64,000 bases of DNA from Anseranas semipalmata (lineage: Eukaryota; Chordata; Aves; Anseriformes; Anseranatidae). The DNA is taken from positions 124,001 through 188,000 of the forward strand of contig VXAA01004252.1 in the NCBI GenBank assembly GCA_013399115.1. The letters run 5' to 3'. Shown in pieces: positions 25,280 through 39,940 of the stretch (its first letter is position 1; every line of letters starts with the position of its first letter). The notes beneath the pieces were generated by a model. That model had not been told where the DNA came from. It saw only the letters and a list, made by a program, of their open reading frames with translations, and did no database searches. The position numbers and the translations under genes are program-made.

Positions 25280-26080
25280 AAGCCTGAGTCTGGGAAGAAT
25301 GTAATTAATTAAGGAAAACAATGGAGGATTCATTTCAGGGAAGTGCATGGGGAAGGAAGGCAGACAGATGGGTGGAGTGATGCTCTCCATCACAGAAAAC
25401 AACGGAGAAGGAAGTGTCCTGCTTGTTGTATTTTATTTTTAAACCTAATTCAAAGAAGCAAGGGGTGGAAGGAAATATGAATCCTCACAGCCAATTCGGT
25501 GTGTGCTCTAGCTGGAGATTCCTCTTGGTAAATAAAACCTTAAGCATCTATGAACCACTGCCCTTTCTGCAAGCAGAAGACAGCAGAAAGACAGTTTTAG
25601 ACCCCTGGAACAGTGGTGACTGTCACACCGTCCTGCTTTCAGCAGCAGTGCCACTATTTCAGCCTAAGCATAATTTATCTCCCATTATTTCCCCATCCCT
25701 CAGTCAAAGTATCACAACTACCTGAAGGCAACTGCACAAGTTGGGAAATGGTACTAAAAAATGGCAAATGACCCTACCTGGGCCTTTTAGATGAGAGAAC
25801 AGCAAAAAACATGAGCAAAATCATATTGATTTTTAGGGCTTTTGGTGATTGTTCCATAAAGTGTATTTTAAAAGTCTTCCCATCCCATATATTAACTTAA
25901 TGTGGCTGAACAAGCTGTCTGGAGGGAGTAACAAGAAGACTGATGTTTTCTTGTTTATCTTTTTTTGTTTACAGTTGAGATTACTTTCTCATTAGCTTTG
26001 TGATAAATGACTTCACATTTTCCACTACCTTCAATGATACCCTGAACCAGGTTTCTTTTGCACAGAAACAGAACAAATTT

Positions 26081-26137
26081 AAAAAGAAAAGAAAAGAAAA
26101 AGAAAAGAAAAAAAAGAGAATAAAAAGAAAAAAAAAT
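26081..26137 (+). repeat. Homopurine (A-rich, G-interspersed) tract
   Basis: More than 50 bases are almost all purine (AAAAG/AGAAA units with one T). The opposite strand is the matching homopyrimidine tract. Such tracts are common simple repeats and can form triplex structures. Confidence 0.85.
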
Positions 26138-26784
26138 GTTTTAAAGAAATTCATAAGAGAATTCACTGAGTATTTATACCCGAAGTTATATATGTGATTG
26201 AAGTGTTTGTTGCAAATAATTCAGTCATAAATTGACTGCCTTTCTGCCTGTCTGCTAATTGAGAACAAACTTCTAAACATGTATTTGAAATTGTTTAATA
26301 AACACCTTGTCTGAGCAAATTTATGGAGATTCTGAAGACAAATTGTCTGTTGTTAGTAACAGCCTGACATTCACTTTTCATTATTTATACTGTGACACTG
26401 TTCACTGAAAAGAGATTTTTATTTGTATCTGTATGTACCTATAAAGAAAAATGTTTTTGCTGATGATCAAACAAAAACAGACTTGAGGACATGAGAAATA
26501 AAACCAAGGAACTCTATAGATATATTAAATGCAATAGTAGTGTGTATATATTAAAGAACATTCATTTGTTGAATTTGCACTTACATACTTCATATGTAAG
26601 TATTAACTATAGAACTGCCTGTTTTTATCTTTATTCACTGTCTTTCCTGCACTAAGCTATGAAAACTAGATTTAAAATGACTCACTGCATTGTTATTTCA
26701 CTGTTATTTTAAAGGCAGAACCTTTACAGTAATTTCTGAGTTTCGTGGAAAAAGTAAGTAGAGAATTAAATTAAAAGTCATTAC

Positions 26785-26800
26785 AAAAAAAAAAAAAAAA
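26785..26800. repeat. Poly(A) run, 16 bases
   Basis: A simple A run follows AAAAGTCATTAC, with no recognised element upstream. Confidence 0.85.
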
Positions 26801-29800
26801 GGAAAGAAAATAATCATAAAAAATTAGATAGCATCACAACATAGAAAGCATCAAGATAGTTGCACCACTGAGGACAAGCACTCCTAGCGGAAGCCTGGAC
26901 TCCCCAGTCACAAATTCAGCCCGGATCGGGCACGAGCACATTTCTATCACCTTAGCCAGAGCACACGGTGTGAGGTTATCACCCTACACCTGCTCCAAAA
27001 ATGAGCAGTGCTACCTGATCTAGCCTGAAACCTGCTGGTGATGTCACTCCTTCAAATACTTGTCAACAAATGTATATTGGTATGTTACTTTCTGGTATCA
27101 GTATGGTAGTTTTTGGTCATTCCTCCTATGATCTTAACTCCATGACCAAATGGAGAATCTTTTCAGGAGAGGGTACATAATACATGATCCAACAGCAAGA
27201 AGCTGAAAATAGAAAAACTAAGACTTGAAATAAGACACAGATTTTCACCAGTGAAAATAAGTAACCATTACAACAATCTTGCCACATATCGTGCCAACCA
27301 TTCCTCTACATAAATTCCAATCTTGTGTCTTTTAAAGCATATACAGATATATACAATATCTCAATGGTCTTTCGTTGCTTTTGAACCCCTCCTTCAGGGA
27401 TATAATTTTTTTCAGTTACTATCCAAGCGTACAGCGAAGAAGTTTACCATCCTTACCAACTTTTTGCATTCATCTTGGGAATGACCTACAGGGATCCAAA
27501 GGTCACAGGCCAAAACCTACTTCTCTAATTTTTTCCACAAGTATGGGATTTGATTATTGTATTACTGCATGGAACTTAATTACCCATATCAAACATGAAG
27601 TTGGATGACACATTCATGCAGTTCCCTGCTTGCCACTAAATTTGAATTAAAGAATCAGAGAAATTAAAGAATCCCATAAGCTCAAGAAGAGTGAGTACCA
27701 GCTGCTTATATTCTCCTGACATTTAACACAACTGGTATGTCACCAGCAGTTACAACTTCTAGTGAAGAAGTGACTATCTCACAGTTTTAAGCTGCTGGCA
27801 GTTTTTCTTCCTCTGTCCTAAATAGTTCCTCCTTCCCTTGCTTATGCCTGACATACAAGCCTTCGATCACTCCCTAGCTCAGCTATTGAGCTCTGTAATT
27901 GCTCCTACAAATCAGCCCTTTGATCTTTCTTAGTTTCTTCCCTGAACTCATTACAGTTTGCCAGAAACTTTCAGGCCAAGACATGCCCAAACAAGAGCTG
28001 CTATCCCAAATCCATCTGTGTGTTCGTAAAATAAGCAGATAATTTTGGATTTGGGTCCAGAGTTGTAGATGAAATTTCCCTGAAACACAGGAAAGGTTGA
28101 TTTGCTCTTTTTTGAGTTTTCACTAGCAATTATAGTGATGACTCTTGCAATATGTGCAGTAAAGAGCTGCAGGCAGCAGCCTTGTAGCGTAGAGAAAAAT
28201 GAAAATAAAGAACGGATGAAATTCTGCTCTCATTTGCATAAAAGCACAACTGCAGACTTCTGACAGCAGAGCGTGGTTCAGTGCTACTTACTGAACTTAG
28301 AGGTCTTTTACTGGTGGAAGCGGTCCGGTACCACAGCAAAGTTATCCCAACAGTCAAATAAGAACAGCTTTTGAAAACATATCTTTTGCTGAGGAAAGAT
28401 GGTTTATAAAAAAAGCTTGAAATCAAGATCACAGACTACATAAGACTATTAAAACAATTTTCACTTGACTCTGGCAACATGTAAAAAAAGTCAGTATTTT
28501 TCAGTATTTTTTATTTGTAAAACACAAAAGAAGCATAAGAAATTCAGCTGAGTGTGTTGAAAGACTGACATCAGACCTAAGATCTTTTTATTGCCACTAG
28601 ACATAGCACGTGCCAGGAAAAGCCCTCTTTTGTTTCTATACTCTTAATCAAATAAAACAGAGCTTTCCTAGTCAGTGATTTATACTATATTATCTACAAA
28701 TAAGAAACTAAAAGACACGTCACCTAGGAGAATCCTCAATTGCTACTTAGGATTTGGAGCAGCTGATGCATGGAGATCCAATAACTAATTTTACTGCAAA
28801 TAAACAATCTTGCTGTTCCTTTTTCTGAATTCAAACAGAAACTGCAGTCACCCCTTCTACTACAGACTTGAGTCCTTCAGCCTCCAGCTCCTGCAAGAAA
28901 CATCACAATAGCCACCCTTGGTTTCACACTTGTTTCTGGAGACAGCTCTGCTTCCTCCATTCCCTCCTGAGATGGGGAAAACATACCGGGAGGTTGTGAG
29001 ACAAATGTGAAAGCAACCCTAATTCTGATGTCAGGATGAAGAACAAACCCTCACTGTGCTACTTTGATTTACGGCAGCTGAGGGTCTCCAAGATGTAGGG
29101 CACCCTTCCAGTGAGTGACTCATTTGGAAATAATGTGTTGTCTCCACACTAGGAACCTTTGTAAACTCACAAAAAACTCTTCATAATATTTTCCCATCGT
29201 AGTTACCATTCGAAGAAAACGATGGACTGAAAAGCCCCATCCCTGCACCACTGTGTGACCAGAGCCCAGGGCAGCAGAGCAGTCTCTCTGACAGACAGCA
29301 GGCTCTCTGCGCTGCCAGCAATGCTTTTTGCTCTCTGGCAATGCTGCAGGTAGAGGGGGAATGGCTAGCCAGGTGGGACTTGCAAAGCACACTGCAGCAA
29401 CACCTCCCATGCCCACAATTCCCACGTTAACAAATGACCTCTGAATGCTCAGTAAAGAATAAGACTTCAGACTAACACCACACGAGAACCAAGCTATCTG
29501 CAGAAAAAAAACAGCATTATTTCGGAAAACGTAAAAGAAAAAAAATCTCAATTTTACTTTTTATTCTTCTGAACATGAGAGATCCGAGCCTGCCCTTCAC
29601 AGCTTTTCCTGAGCTCACAAAGAGACTCAGGTGTATGCTCTTAATGTAGTAATGCTTTTTGAGACTGCATAGGAAATGCTCACACAAAACTGCAAGGATT
29701 ATAGAGCATGAGTAAACTTCCTCACTGTAATCAAACTGGCAAGTTCTCAAATTTCAATATGACACATTTATTGCAAATTTACAGTAATGTCCAACTGCTC

Positions 29801-30080
29801 AGCAGTGAGAATGCAAAATTTAAGAGTTTGTAATGCTTCACTGAAATTTCATGAGCTGATTAACTTCTTGAAGACAAACTTCTCCACCAGCAGTATCTTC
29901 ACTAGCCAAAGAAAAAGCACCCTGATCCTATAAGAAATAAGGCCACCCCCACAGATCACCCATGCCTGTAAACCCAATCAGGAAAAAAAAGATGATGTTC
30001 CACAAGCAATGCAACTGTCTTCCCCTTTAAAATTCACATTAAAATTAAAAATGTCCAACAATGCTTTTTTAAAGCCTGGA

Positions 30081-30081
30081 N
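30081..30081. other. Ambiguous base (n)
   Basis: A single unresolved base. It breaks nothing that I annotate. Confidence 0.99.
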
Positions 30082-31296
30082 CACACATATATAAACCCAT
30101 CTTGCCACCATTGCTCATGTTGCAGACAACATGACTGAACACAACCACTTGGTTCTCCTTCTAGGACAAACTCCAAGCCCAACACCAAGGCTGTTATGCC
30201 ACCCACCTTCCTCTGTACGCCTTTGCTGGCCCCCACTGCAGGTGCCAACACAGGGGTGCAGAGGAAGGTGAAGAGATTTGCCTAACTTTACTCAGCCACA
30301 CCTCAACTTCAGCCTGGCTTCCTACCGTGCATCCGTCTGCAGGTCCAGGTAATTAACAGTCGGTGCATTAGTCCAATTAGTTTCAAATTAAGTCTCTCAA
30401 AAACTCACTGAGAATTACAGCAACTAAGCCATGCTAATTAAATATTGAAGCTGTAAGTGAAAATAAGTATCAGGAGAGGTTTTCTGTGCCCCGTTCCCAC
30501 TGCACAAAGGATTTAAGGGCACTTACTGGAACACAATAATTGGATCTGTGGGCTCCTGCTTGACCCTTTTCTTTAACATATTTAGGCTGTGTAAAATATG
30601 TATAAATGCATGAATAATATGTAAAGCACAGCTACTGGAAATATCTTTATAAAGATTTCCTTAGAAAAACAACCAATGAAACCTTTCCTAAAATGACAAA
30701 AAAAAAAAAAAGCTTCACTGCTGTGTAACTAACACAGAAAAACTACATTTGACAATAATAACATACCATCTCAAAGCAATATAGAAACACCATATTAACA
30801 AGGTGCACAATATATAGTAAAAAAGCACTCCTCCGAAAATAACACAATAATTCTTCTCCCAATAACCTGAATATACGCAATATTACAGTAGCCCACAAGT
30901 GTAGAGTGAGGCATATATATGATGAAAAATGAATCAGATGGGTAATTTGACAGTGAGCAGTGAAACAATGAGGATAAAAAACATCACTGGAAGTGGAAGA
31001 GAGGATGAAAATTTTTTCCATAAATATTTATGGCAACAGTGATGATTATTACTATGCCTGGCAACCCAGCAGAAGAAAAAGAATTAGACTGCAGTATCTC
31101 TCGCCATCATGTCAAGGGAAATCCTGTCCAAAAAGCAGAGATCCAGGTACTGTGTTCCCACCATCCTGTGGGTATCCATCCACATACGCTCATATGCACA
31201 GCCATGTGCTCGAGGGAGCAGCTAAGACAGGTATGTGGCCAAGGGAGCGGACAACTTCAGCTCACACGATCCTGTTTCTCTTACCGGGGGCATTTG

Positions 31297-31333
31297 CTCT
31301 CACCTTGCTCCTCTCACCCTGCTCCTCTCACCC
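31297..31333 (+). repeat. 14-bp tandem repeat, about 2.6 copies
   Basis: The unit CTCTCACCYTGCTC occurs twice and is followed by a partial third copy. It is a small pyrimidine-rich minisatellite in the long intron. Confidence 0.8.
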
Positions 31334-34300
31334 ATTAATGACTTTCTCAGACATACAGGAACTGGTTATCCCTGAGACCTTGAATTAATCTGGTTAAGCT
31401 TGGTAACATCCAAAAGTATTAAAGGAAACTGAGCACTTAACACAAGAGCATTTCTTAGGAAACCAAGCTAAAACACACCACGGCTTCCCAACAAAGTTTT
31501 TTGGTGACCCACTCCCTTCCGAAGACCTTCTCTGCAGCCCAGGTAACAGCAGTGTTATTTCATCAGGGGCAAAATCCTGCCCCAACTTTAAAAGCTGTTC
31601 TGGACAAGAAAGGGGGTAGGGTGACAGCTGCCCGCTTCCAGAGCTGGCACAAACACAGACAGCTCAGGGAACCTCCCTCAGCTACATGAGACATCTTTCC
31701 TGCCTTTTAATCGAGGGCTGATTAAAGTCAACGAGGATGCTGCCTTTAAAATCACAGTGAGCAGCATTCGCCACCTGTCTCATCCTTCCCTTACTCTGCA
31801 TTGCGGCCAGTGTAACTGTTGGGAGAGAGGAAGGACCTCTGGCAGCTGAGCACTTAGGGCAGCCCAACTGATCTAGTTACTTGGTTTAAGGCAGTTTGAA
31901 GCAGCTGAAAGCTTTGGTAGGAACCAGCAAGGAAAGATGTGCTAAGGAAGTCACCGAAGAGGAAGCATAATGTTTATCACATCACTTCCTTTGTGCAATC
32001 ATGAGGTCAATTTTCAAAAAATTAGAATTAAAAATACATGCCCAACTCTCACTAATGTTCAACAGGAAAAGGACAATAACCAGCACTCAGGCCTTTGAGA
32101 GTTTATCTTGCACAGAGATTATTTAAACAAAGGTGATATTCACCCCTAAGCAGACAAAAAGGTACAGGTAAGCAATAGCGAAGCTTCCATTATCAGAGAG
32201 TCTCAGTCAGCAGTCTGAGTATTTAAAGCACTGCTGTAAGAACAAGATATGATGCTGACGTATGTCTTCCCAGGCTATCGTCTTGAAAACAAGCTTAACA
32301 ATAATCCCTCAAGTCTGTGTCCTTTGCAGAGAAGGTTGCGACACGTCTCACCCAGAAAAACTCAAATGCTTTGATTCTACTTTTTATTGCCTGTGTTGAA
32401 CATGGATATTTTCATCTAGCCCTGCACTTCAGAATGACTTCATATTGTTGAGCTGTCTTGCACCCTAAATGATGTTCTGATCGGTTACAATTCATTACTT
32501 ATAAATAAAATTGCAGCTGATCATTAAAAATGCATTTGTAGTATCCTTCAGATTCCCCAGGGTCAGATGAAATAAAAACACCACTGCCAAGTGATTTCAC
32601 AGCCTGATGTCTGAGCAGTAACAACATTTTTAATGTGTTTTGAAAACATTCCCCATCTCCCTGAAATTAACCACTCTCCCAATAAAAAATTACTTGACTG
32701 AGAAACACCAGACGAAAATGGGGAGGGAGAAGGGAAGCTGAGTGGGTATGTAGGGGGATACTGGAGGTAAGCACTTCTCTGCATGGTTCATCTGCTGGCA
32801 TCTTTCACATCTTGGACTACAGTAATTCCCCCAAGTTGTTCTGATCACAGAGGAAAAGCAAAACATCCTGATTGGGAATTTCCTCTCTCTCCCACGTTCA
32901 TCACAGCTACACAGACTCCTAATACCAGGGTCCAGCTGCCTTTGCCACCTCTGCATTTCAGCTCCCCATCACCCTGCCTCCTCCCTTGGGCCAACGACCA
33001 GCTTCAGGTGGGTATCTTCAGCCTCCCAGCATCACGAGCCCTGCTCTCAGCAGCAGCCTCCAGACACAAGCAAAAATAATCCTGACCATATGAAAGTTTC
33101 CATCCCACTTTCATAACTCTCTAAGTGTAGCTCTTGGATTACTTTTTTGCCTTTTAAAATAAGCCAATATTTCCCTGGCATTGATTTGTGATAAAAATGA
33201 ATCCTGTAAGGGCTTGTACGGCTCAAAAGTCAGTGATAATTGCAAAACATGAGCCTTACCTCACCAGCGCCTGATTTAGTGCGCATTTTGCAACTGTGGC
33301 CTCAGAGAAATTGGCATCTGCTATCTACATTAAGTTTCAATTTCCCTTATTATCTATATTAATTCTTCTTTTTTTTTTTTAAACAATGTACCAACTAAAT
33401 GTCAACTCACTTTTTTCAAACTTTTATGTTTACATTCACATGTCCATGATGTTAACTACTTCACATCTAGTAGATATCTGGGACTGAGAAGAATCCGGGT
33501 GTTGTTCCATTTCACCTTTTCTTACTGAGCTATATTATGACTAAAAATTACTGATTTCAATCAGTACCTAGTAATCAGAACTTAGATTTTAATTCTTTCC
33601 TCCCCAAACCATTAGTATGCTTCAATAACTAACTTTAAGGATAGTCCCTTGTCAGAAATTAAACTGAAGAGATTTGTGGTTATTTTTGAGTGTTGTCAGA
33701 TTAAACTTAATATTAAATTAAAAGCTGTTTCACAATGTCAAAAAGAATGTTCTGTATAATAATCTGCCTCCTGATGGTAATTTTGTATAATTAATGCCAC
33801 CTTTCCATGTAATCTTTTGTGTTCTGAAGTTTATTCTGTGAACTCCCACACATGGAAAATGAGATCATTCAGCATGTGGAGGCATTTACAGAACATAGCT
33901 CACTACAACCCATTGAATCTATAAAATACTGAAAGGAAGGGAGAATTATTTTAAATATGAACTCATTTTCCCCTTTAAGCACTATTAGCATTTTCATTCA
34001 AAAGACAGCAAAGGGGATGATCTTAGAGAATGTCAGAGACCACCACCCTTCACATGTGCTGCTCCACCTACAAACCAGGACATCGAAAGTTTCCACCTTT
34101 GGTTTTCTCCAGCTGGCCTTATGGATGCTTGATGGAGTAGCAGGCAAGTGGGCAGTGGTTGCTCTCCAGAACTACCAGCCACACCAACATGCCCACTCTC
34201 TATCTAGTTTCTCCTCAATAAGTCCATCTGTGGAAGAAGATCCATACCACGGCAAGGGACAAAAATCTACCCCAAATCCAGACAAGACATTTTAAAGCCA

Positions 34301-37285
34301 TACAGGGCAGCTGCATTCACAGTGCTCATCATGAGTCCCAGATAGTTTGGAAGTAGGACAAAAGACCTGATGCTGTCTCCTGATGCCCCATCATGCAGTA
34401 ACAACATAGCACAGACCTAGGCAATGGTCACTGCAATGGTAAAAATCTCCAAGTTTAATAATTTCATGGTTTTAGTTTTGGAATCTTAGATTGTTTTCAA
34501 GTCACTTGCCTTAAACATGGGAACAATTAAAACCTGTTAAAACTTTAGCAAGATCAGAGCTGGAAGATTTTGGAATTCTGTACATTCATATATATTACAT
34601 GGCAGATGCCTGCTTGAAAATTATCCTTGTAGAAAGTCTAATTCATGTCATTCCTCTCTGTGCCATTGCCTCCTCAAGCAGAAAACTGAGAAGATTTTCC
34701 CTCCTTTCCCTTACATAGAGGGCTTCACCACATAAACCACACAAAGGCCCAAATTCTGGTTTATCACAGGCAGCTGCAACTCTGAAATTCCTAGAGTTGC
34801 TTAGGGGTTACACAGTGCAATGAACCTATGGGCCAAGTCAATTCTCTGGCACATCAGTTTGCATGGGCATGTTCAGTGGGCATCTCTAACGCTGAGGGTT
34901 TCTTCAGTTTTAAAAGAAGTACCCAGCAGAACTCAAAACACCTTTGCAGGTGTTTTGCAATTGCAGACAAAGTTTTCAGAGACCAAAATTTATACCTCTC
35001 AGAAAATATTCTAGGAAAGAAGAAACTGGATTCTCAGTAACAAGGAATAAAGTCAGAAAAAAAAGGTATTAGCATCTTGAGTATAGTTCCAAAGTAAGCT
35101 TGCTGGAAGGAACGGGACATTTCCTGTTGAAATGATTTCTACTTCAAGTATTTTCCTCCTGGTATTTGTTTCATCTTGCATTCTTCTTGTTCCACATCCT
35201 TCTCTGGGACTATGGAACTTAATGATATCCAACCACAACTTGGGCAGAGACAGAGGACAGGATTCCCAAAATTGTGTTTGGAGGCAGATCAGGAGAGAGC
35301 ACAGATAATTGCTTTTACTTTTGAGAGTTTATCTGGTTTATCCTGACATCCCATCAGCATGGTGACTGGAAGCCCAGGACAGACGTGGGCAAATGTAGCA
35401 AATGCATCTTGGTTTCTTTTACAGGTCCAAGAGCCCCCAGGCAGAAGGTTTTACAAACACAAACCAGGACGTGCAGTTTATACAACCATACAATGCAATC
35501 TACAAAGTGCTCAGAGGACGTATCAGGGTCAGCTCAAATCCAACGCAGAACACAAAGATGCCAACATCTACTACCCCTTTGCAGCACTGCTACAAGCTTC
35601 AGCTGCCTTAACTATCTTTTTAGCAATGCAGAATCTGACACATGCAGAATATGAGAGAGTTTATTGTTTCAAGAAGGACAGCATATAGGTGGCAAGGAGA
35701 AAAAACAAAACAACAAGAGAGGCTTTCAACAGCTAGAAATGATCACATTTTATGCAGTTCCTTTTCGTTCTTCAAAACAAGCCCAAGCACAGCAACACTG
35801 GCCAACCAGCAAGGCTATCCTCCCTCCATGGTGCCAGAGGACTGGGCTAAACGCAAAATAAAAAGCAGTCTGAGTGTGACTTTATTTGTTTTTAATCACG
35901 TGCCAAGTATGACACCAGTGCTGTGTGCAGGAAGCATCTGGACACACTGGAAAGAATTTCCTGACTTGCCGCGAGCGACAGCTCAGCTAATAGTTTCTTT
36001 CTGTCCGCCACAGAAGAGCAAACTGCTCCCGTGCTGCTGCCCGTTCATCTGCCTTCCTTTAAAATAAAAGGGGAAAAAAAGCTCAGTGTTCTACCTAAAA
36101 CAACCAACCAACCAAAAACAAAAACAAAAATCAATCAAAATGGAATCAGAGGCTTTTTGTTTTCTCTTGTAAACATGAACTTCCATGACAGCAGGATTTA
36201 GCCTGAACTGCTCAGCTATGAGAAAAGAGACTTGGAAAGCAAATCCCTATTAGAATGCTGAAGGAGTAAGATATTCTATTTATCTTCCACAATAAAACTC
36301 CTGAAAAGGTTATTGAGCAAGAACAAACAAAAGAACAGGTAAGAGAAACACAGCACATTACTAGCTTGAGGAAAAAAAATATGCAATTTAATCTTTAATA
36401 AGCTTTCTTGACAAAGCAAAGTCCATCTGTCTAAATTTCTCTGAAATGGCACTGGCTTTGCAGAGTACATCCATACCAAGTAGATGACAAAAAAAGATTC
36501 AATTTCCTCAGCCTTCAGGACCTTAATGTTTTTAGTAATGCCAAGAGTATCTGATCATAAAAACCTTTTTTTTCCCTTTATGCCCAGAACTTCATCAGTT
36601 TATCATGAAAAAAAACATATTACCCTCACTCCTCCCAAAGGAAGTTAAAAAAGGAGAAATGGCAAACTGCAATTGTTAGAGAAGTAACACATGAACCCAC
36701 CTGAGTCCTCTTGAGAGGGGAAAACACAGCAAGAAAGAGAGAAGAGGCTCAGTGGGAAAACAAATAGACAGAGGTGGCTGAAAACAACTGGTAAGATTTA
36801 GAAAATAAATACAGATAGTCGTGACCTGTAAAAAACATGATCATAGTAATTCCAATACACAAAGGAGGGGGGAAGTGCAAAAATTAATCTTGGGCTGGCA
36901 GAGGATGCTGAGAAGCTGGAATATCCACTGATTATTATTATAAGTACTTGAACTTTTCATTCCTGAAAAGCTGAGGCTGGAGTGAATCTTGTCCTTCTAG
37001 AAGTTCCCCGGAAGACGTTTCTCTTTCCGCATGAGCCCCAGCCATGCCACAATCTGGGAGATGACCTGACTCCCCAGAGGCTCTGGACCAGCTTGCTGCA
37101 TCCCCCTGCCCACCTGCCCTTCACCTTCCTCCCTGACCACACAGTGATACCCGCCCTGTCCAAGTGAAGCATTAGGGATGCACCTTGCATCTCAGTGAAG
37201 CGCTCAACTCCATCCAGATGAGCACAAGCCACTTTTCAGCAGCATCTGCCATAACCAAAGGCTAAACCCTGCCCTCAAGTAGGTG

Positions 37286-37587
37286 AGACATGCCCAACCC
37301 CACATACCATATCTCAGCCTGGAGAGGTACTAACATCATGAGATAAAAAAGTCTCTGGCATAAGGCTACAACCTTGCTGCTGGGACCAAAGCCCTGCTCC
37401 ACCCAGTAGAGGCCAGACAGTGTAGGAAGCTGTGAAATGGCGCAGCTGAGTGAGCAGCTGATGATCAGAAATACAACTGCTCTCCCTAAAGTAGCTGTGG
37501 ATGGTCCCACCATGTATAAAAGCATGTAATAGCTTCTGGATTCCTATTAAACTTTGCTCTCTGTGATTCTGTGGGATGAGTTTCACA
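37286..37587 (+). mobile_element. Possible solo LTR of an avian ERV
   Basis: Near its right end the segment has a TATA box (TATAAAAGC at 37515-37523), then a polyadenylation-type ATTAAA (37546-37551) and a CTTTGCTCTCTGTG segment. It ends in TTTCACA. TATA and poly(A) signals only about 30 bp apart, followed by a short tail ending in CA, is the layout of U3-R-U5 in many bird retroviral LTRs. The left end is a guess at a TG dinucleotide, and I could not find a clear target-site duplication. I do not recognise the family. It may instead be a chance TATA plus ATTAAA. Confidence 0.35.
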
Positions 37588-38314
37588 GGTTAAGCATAAT
37601 GTAAAAAGGAAAAGAAAAAAACACAATTCCTTTCAGCAGGCTTATTACTCATGGAACTTCCACTCCACTAAAGGACCCCAGTTCTTGAATAATAAAGGGA
37701 GGGTGAGTGTAACAGCCTCATTCATTTCCTCTGACATACAGAATAAGGAGCAGAAGAAATGCTGACTAAAGTCACCTTCAGAGATTTTTAAACCATTTAA
37801 TTATGCTATAAAAAAACTCAATTAGCTGCCCCTGTGATACTCACTCAAGGAAATTTTCTATTAATTCTGCCCTTTGTTTCCCTGTTCAGCTGAAGCAAGT
37901 GAAGCAAATTTGTAAATGCTGGAGGTTTTGGGGGAGTGCACATTTTCTGCTAGCTTCACAGGCCAAAAGAAAACACACATACACAGATCATGGTGTTTCA
38001 AAGGTCCCATGCCAAAGAAGTTCTACCAAAAACATGTCTCCCCTCACCAAAAAGACTTCTGGCACTGAAATTAATATTGATGCACAGTCAGAAGATAACA
38101 GAGCTCCACAATGAAGAAACTGGAAAGACATCTGAAATAGGCTCCGAACCACTTTTCCTCTACACTACTCAAGATGTTAGCAGACACTGTTTTATTACAG
38201 TTCTGGGTTCGTTTCCACCTGACAACATGTAACGCTGGCTTTGACACAAACAGAAGTAGCTGTTAGGAGCACTAAGGAGAAAGTTCTTAGACCCTTAAAC
38301 AGCCATTGAAACCA

Positions 38315-38640
38315 GAAAGCCCACGCGCCTTGTTACTTCAGCTCCCTGCTGTCCCACACCTCCCAGCTGTCACCCTAACAGGAAGCTTTTCCACTTCGAC
38401 CTACATCTAGGAAAGCCATGCAAAAGACGTGCCGGGCAGTGCGTGGCTGTGCTGCTGCGGGCAGCTCACAGCCGTGTCCCAGGGCAAGCCCCTGCCCTCC
38501 TCCAGAGCTCCTCCGTCATCCTGGCTGCTGCTTCCCAGCTCTGGAGGCATTTCCCAGCGCAGACAAGACCACAGAGCAGCTTTGTGGTCTTACGGGAAAC
38601 AATAGCTATTGCACTAGAGACTCCTTAGGAAGCAGCGCTT
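38315..38640. other. GC-richer intronic patch
   Basis: This stretch has about 12 CpGs in 330 bp and overlapping open frames of 61 and 150 codons on the plus strand. Their translations are Ala/Ser/Gln/Pro-rich without recognisable domains. It is weaker than the 22.3-kb island. It may be an old insertion or a weak CpG island. Confidence 0.35.
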
Positions 38641-39915
38641 CTGGGCTATCACAAGGAAAGGCAGAAACATGTCAGAAAAGCACAGCCTTCAGCCAGTACT
38701 TCTGTCCTGAAAGAAGTACCCTGTCTGTCCTAACTAGTCTTCCATGTATCTGCTGGAGAGACAACAACAAAGAAAAGATATTAGCAACAAAAGCAGAAAA
38801 AAAATGCAAGATAATAACCTCTGCAAAATGGCTAACCCCAGGGAAGGGCAGAGCTAACAGAGCAATTTAGCAGGGGTTAGGAACCCTTGACTTCATTAAT
38901 TTATCTGGATGCATCAGTAGGTGAGATGAAGTGTACTTTTTTTTTCTTGTCAGTGCAAACTGACATTGAAGCCCAATTTCAAAACTAATTCTGTAAAACA
39001 GAAAAGTGGTGTCAAATTTCAGCATGCAAACAATTCCGGTGTTTAGAAGAATGCTTCCCCCATCCCACTGTCCTTCCCAGCAGGCCAACAACTCAAACAC
39101 TTAAGCAGATACTTTTTAACAATTCTGTGCATTCTAAAACTGTTCTGTATGTTACTGAAAAAAATTAGAAGATGAAGGTATCTAACGGGTTTCTTGAGTG
39201 GACAGATGGAAACATTTTTAAAAAAAGTTTTAACTCAGCCTTCTTTTTCATTTTTTAAATCAATAAACACTTTTTCTTCTGTTTTCTGTTCTTCAAACAG
39301 GGTGAAGCTGTATTGCCTCCAGATGACTGTGACTTTCAAATGGCAACACAAAACCGAACACGCCTAGAATAAAAAAGCGTTAAACAAATCTTTGCACCGT
39401 CTTGTAGCCTCTTGCCTTTGCTTCTCCCTAAAATCCATTACCCCTTCCCACTCAACCTCTGCCCCAATAAACTTCTGACGCATCTCCTCTCAAGGTCTCC
39501 ACCAAAAAAGTCAGCTGCAAAATAACTGAAACAGCTACTCAGATTTCACAGGCACCACAAGGCAGGGGCAAGACTGTAATAAACTCTGTCCTGCCCTGCA
39601 CACCTAACCCAGAAGTCCTGCTCAGTGCTCTTTTCACCCCTAAAGATTTATATTGTTTCACAGAGTCTTGGGGTTATGATATTTTCCCATCTTTAGTTTT
39701 TACATTGTATTGTGCACCAATCCCCTGTGGAGGTTGCAATGACACTTGATCCAGTTTGTCCCGAAAGTTAACCACGTGGATTTCTATTCAAAGATCATTC
39801 TTTTAAAATTTCTAGGAGACCAGATAAACACAACCCATTTAAACCCAACCCATTAATGCTACTACATTAAGCTTTTAGCTTAATGCATAGAGAGCATCTG
39901 TCCTAAGCAGGACTT

Positions 39916-39940
39916 AAACAAACAAACAAACAAACAAAAA
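39916..39940. repeat. (AAAC)n microsatellite
   Basis: Five or so AAAC units end in an A run. A similar short run is at 23281-23300. Confidence 0.9.

Noticed and set aside
25124..25402. 92-codon minus-strand frame across the N gap
   Set aside because: It contains unresolved residues from the assembly gap and has no recognisable sequence.
29120..29551. 143-codon minus-strand open frame
   Set aside because: No motif. The N-terminal half is Phe-rich from A/T-rich DNA, and the GC-rich middle explains its length. No splice or promoter support.
35419..35611. Plus-strand block after a TTTCTTTTACAG acceptor with a protein-like frame
   Set aside because: No downstream donor in a sensible phase and no recognisable family. 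Two other frames are open over the same bases, so it is probably chance.
39916..39940. Short-unit tandem repeats considered as a CRISPR-like or satellite array
   Set aside because: These are tetranucleotide microsatellites without spacers. CRISPR is not expected in a vertebrate genome.
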